Shown: in pieces, positions 63,601-64,000 of the stretch
Layout: every line of letters begins with the position of its first letter
How positions within the stretch are numbered: position 1 is the stretch's first letter
From: Branchipolynoe longqiensis
Taxonomy: Eukaryota; Annelida; Polychaeta; Phyllodocida; Polynoidae
Direction of reading: 5' to 3'
DNA length: 64,000 nt
NCBI GenBank assembly: GCA_030323885.1
Contig: CM059194.1
Location: 3,945,691 to 4,009,690, forward strand
Position numbers and translations under genes: made by a program
The notes under the pieces: model-generated
What the model was told of the DNA's origin: nothing
The model's database searches: none
The model's input: the letters and a program-made list of their open reading frames with translations, nothing else

Positions 63601-64000
63601 CGCACTCCCCGTAATGCCCTCACCAGTTTTTTATCAACCAAGAGAACATTTTGTGTTACGTCAGAGGCCGCGACATCTTTCAACGCTGCCACACTATCAC
63701 CTGAACAAGTGCCCAACTGCATGTCAAGCCCCCCGCTCCGAACTGCCACTGGTGTAAACAACTGCGCAATACCCGGCGGTGGACTGCCACTCAGCTGCGC
63801 TAACTGCTATCAGACCCCGCAATGCCTTCAGAGATCCCAGGCGACACCACCGGTGCTGGCGCGGGAGTGGCTATGCCCCCCCGACCAATTGACACCTGGC
63901 GGCGCTCCCCGATGACACCGGCACCTGGATTCGGAATGAAAGTGTCACTAAGATCCCCAACAGGCAAAGAACGGTGTACTCACCACATAAGCATCCACGC
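63601..64000. other. Upstream side of the Gypsy gag
   Basis: GC-rich sequence with no confirmed frame. It could be gag leader or the inner edge of an LTR that lies outside the window. Confidence 0.3.

Noticed and set aside
1..64000. Terminal similarity of the window start (GCGTGGACAC) and its end (reverse complement GCGTGGATGC)
   Set aside because: Ten bases with mismatches at arbitrary window edges; no significance.

Overview
This is repeat-dominated metazoan nuclear DNA, most likely from a mollusc. No bacterial or organellar gene organisation is visible. The evidence is eukaryotic: spliced exons, LINEs, LTR retrotransposons, TIR transposons, tRNA-headed SINEs and long satellites. The mollusc call is an inference from a dispersed repeat at about 41,310-41,555 that resembles one I know as very abundant in molluscan genomes. 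I cannot name the species. The only segment I would assign to an ordinary host gene is one C-type-lectin-like exon (56,544-56,694, minus strand). A 499-base assembly gap lies at 50,829-51,327.

Layout. 1-9 kb: mostly non-coding, with a gag scrap, diverged duplications, a 3' LINE fragment and nested SINEs. 9.17-15.5 kb: an old plus-strand LINE copy split by a young minus-strand LINE (9,437-13,443). The young copy has an intact endonuclease/reverse-transcriptase ORF, preceded on the same strand by an open NADAR (YbiA-like) domain. 16.1-23.6 kb: LTR-retrotransposon debris (two LTR copies, a gag-protease block, an integrase relic). 24.4-26.7 kb: a strongly GC-rich element with a 391-codon gag-like ORF; its terminus reappears at 46.4 kb on a fragment that encodes the start of a tyrosine recombinase. 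28-36 kb: SINEs, a LINE relic and the two convergent genes of a decayed PIF/Harbinger transposon (MADF/Myb-like protein at 31.2-32.7 kb, DDE transposase at 33.5-34.8 kb). 37-41.3 kb: a pogo/Tigger-like MITE and two MITEs whose internal words match the Harbinger flank. 41.9-46.6 kb: a 24-bp AT-rich satellite containing three LINE insertions and the recombinase fragment. 46.7-50.8 kb: C-rich and G-rich tracts, an 82-bp G-rich minisatellite and two MITEs. 51.3-56.5 kb: a DNA transposon with TIRs of about 0.5 kb carrying a frameshifted gene with an XPG/PIN-like nuclease domain. 57.2-63.6 kb: a LINE tail, an RNase H-like scrap and a decayed minus-strand Gypsy-type element.

Most promising for novelty: (1) the LINE carrying a NADAR domain, a fold known from NAD/ADP-ribose chemistry, on the same unit as endonuclease and reverse transcriptase; (2) the GC-rich family in which a gag-like element and a tyrosine-recombinase element share one terminal hairpin; (3) the long-TIR transposon encoding the XPG-like protein with a CXC-like cysteine tail. 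All functional statements come from reading motifs by eye; no database search was run.
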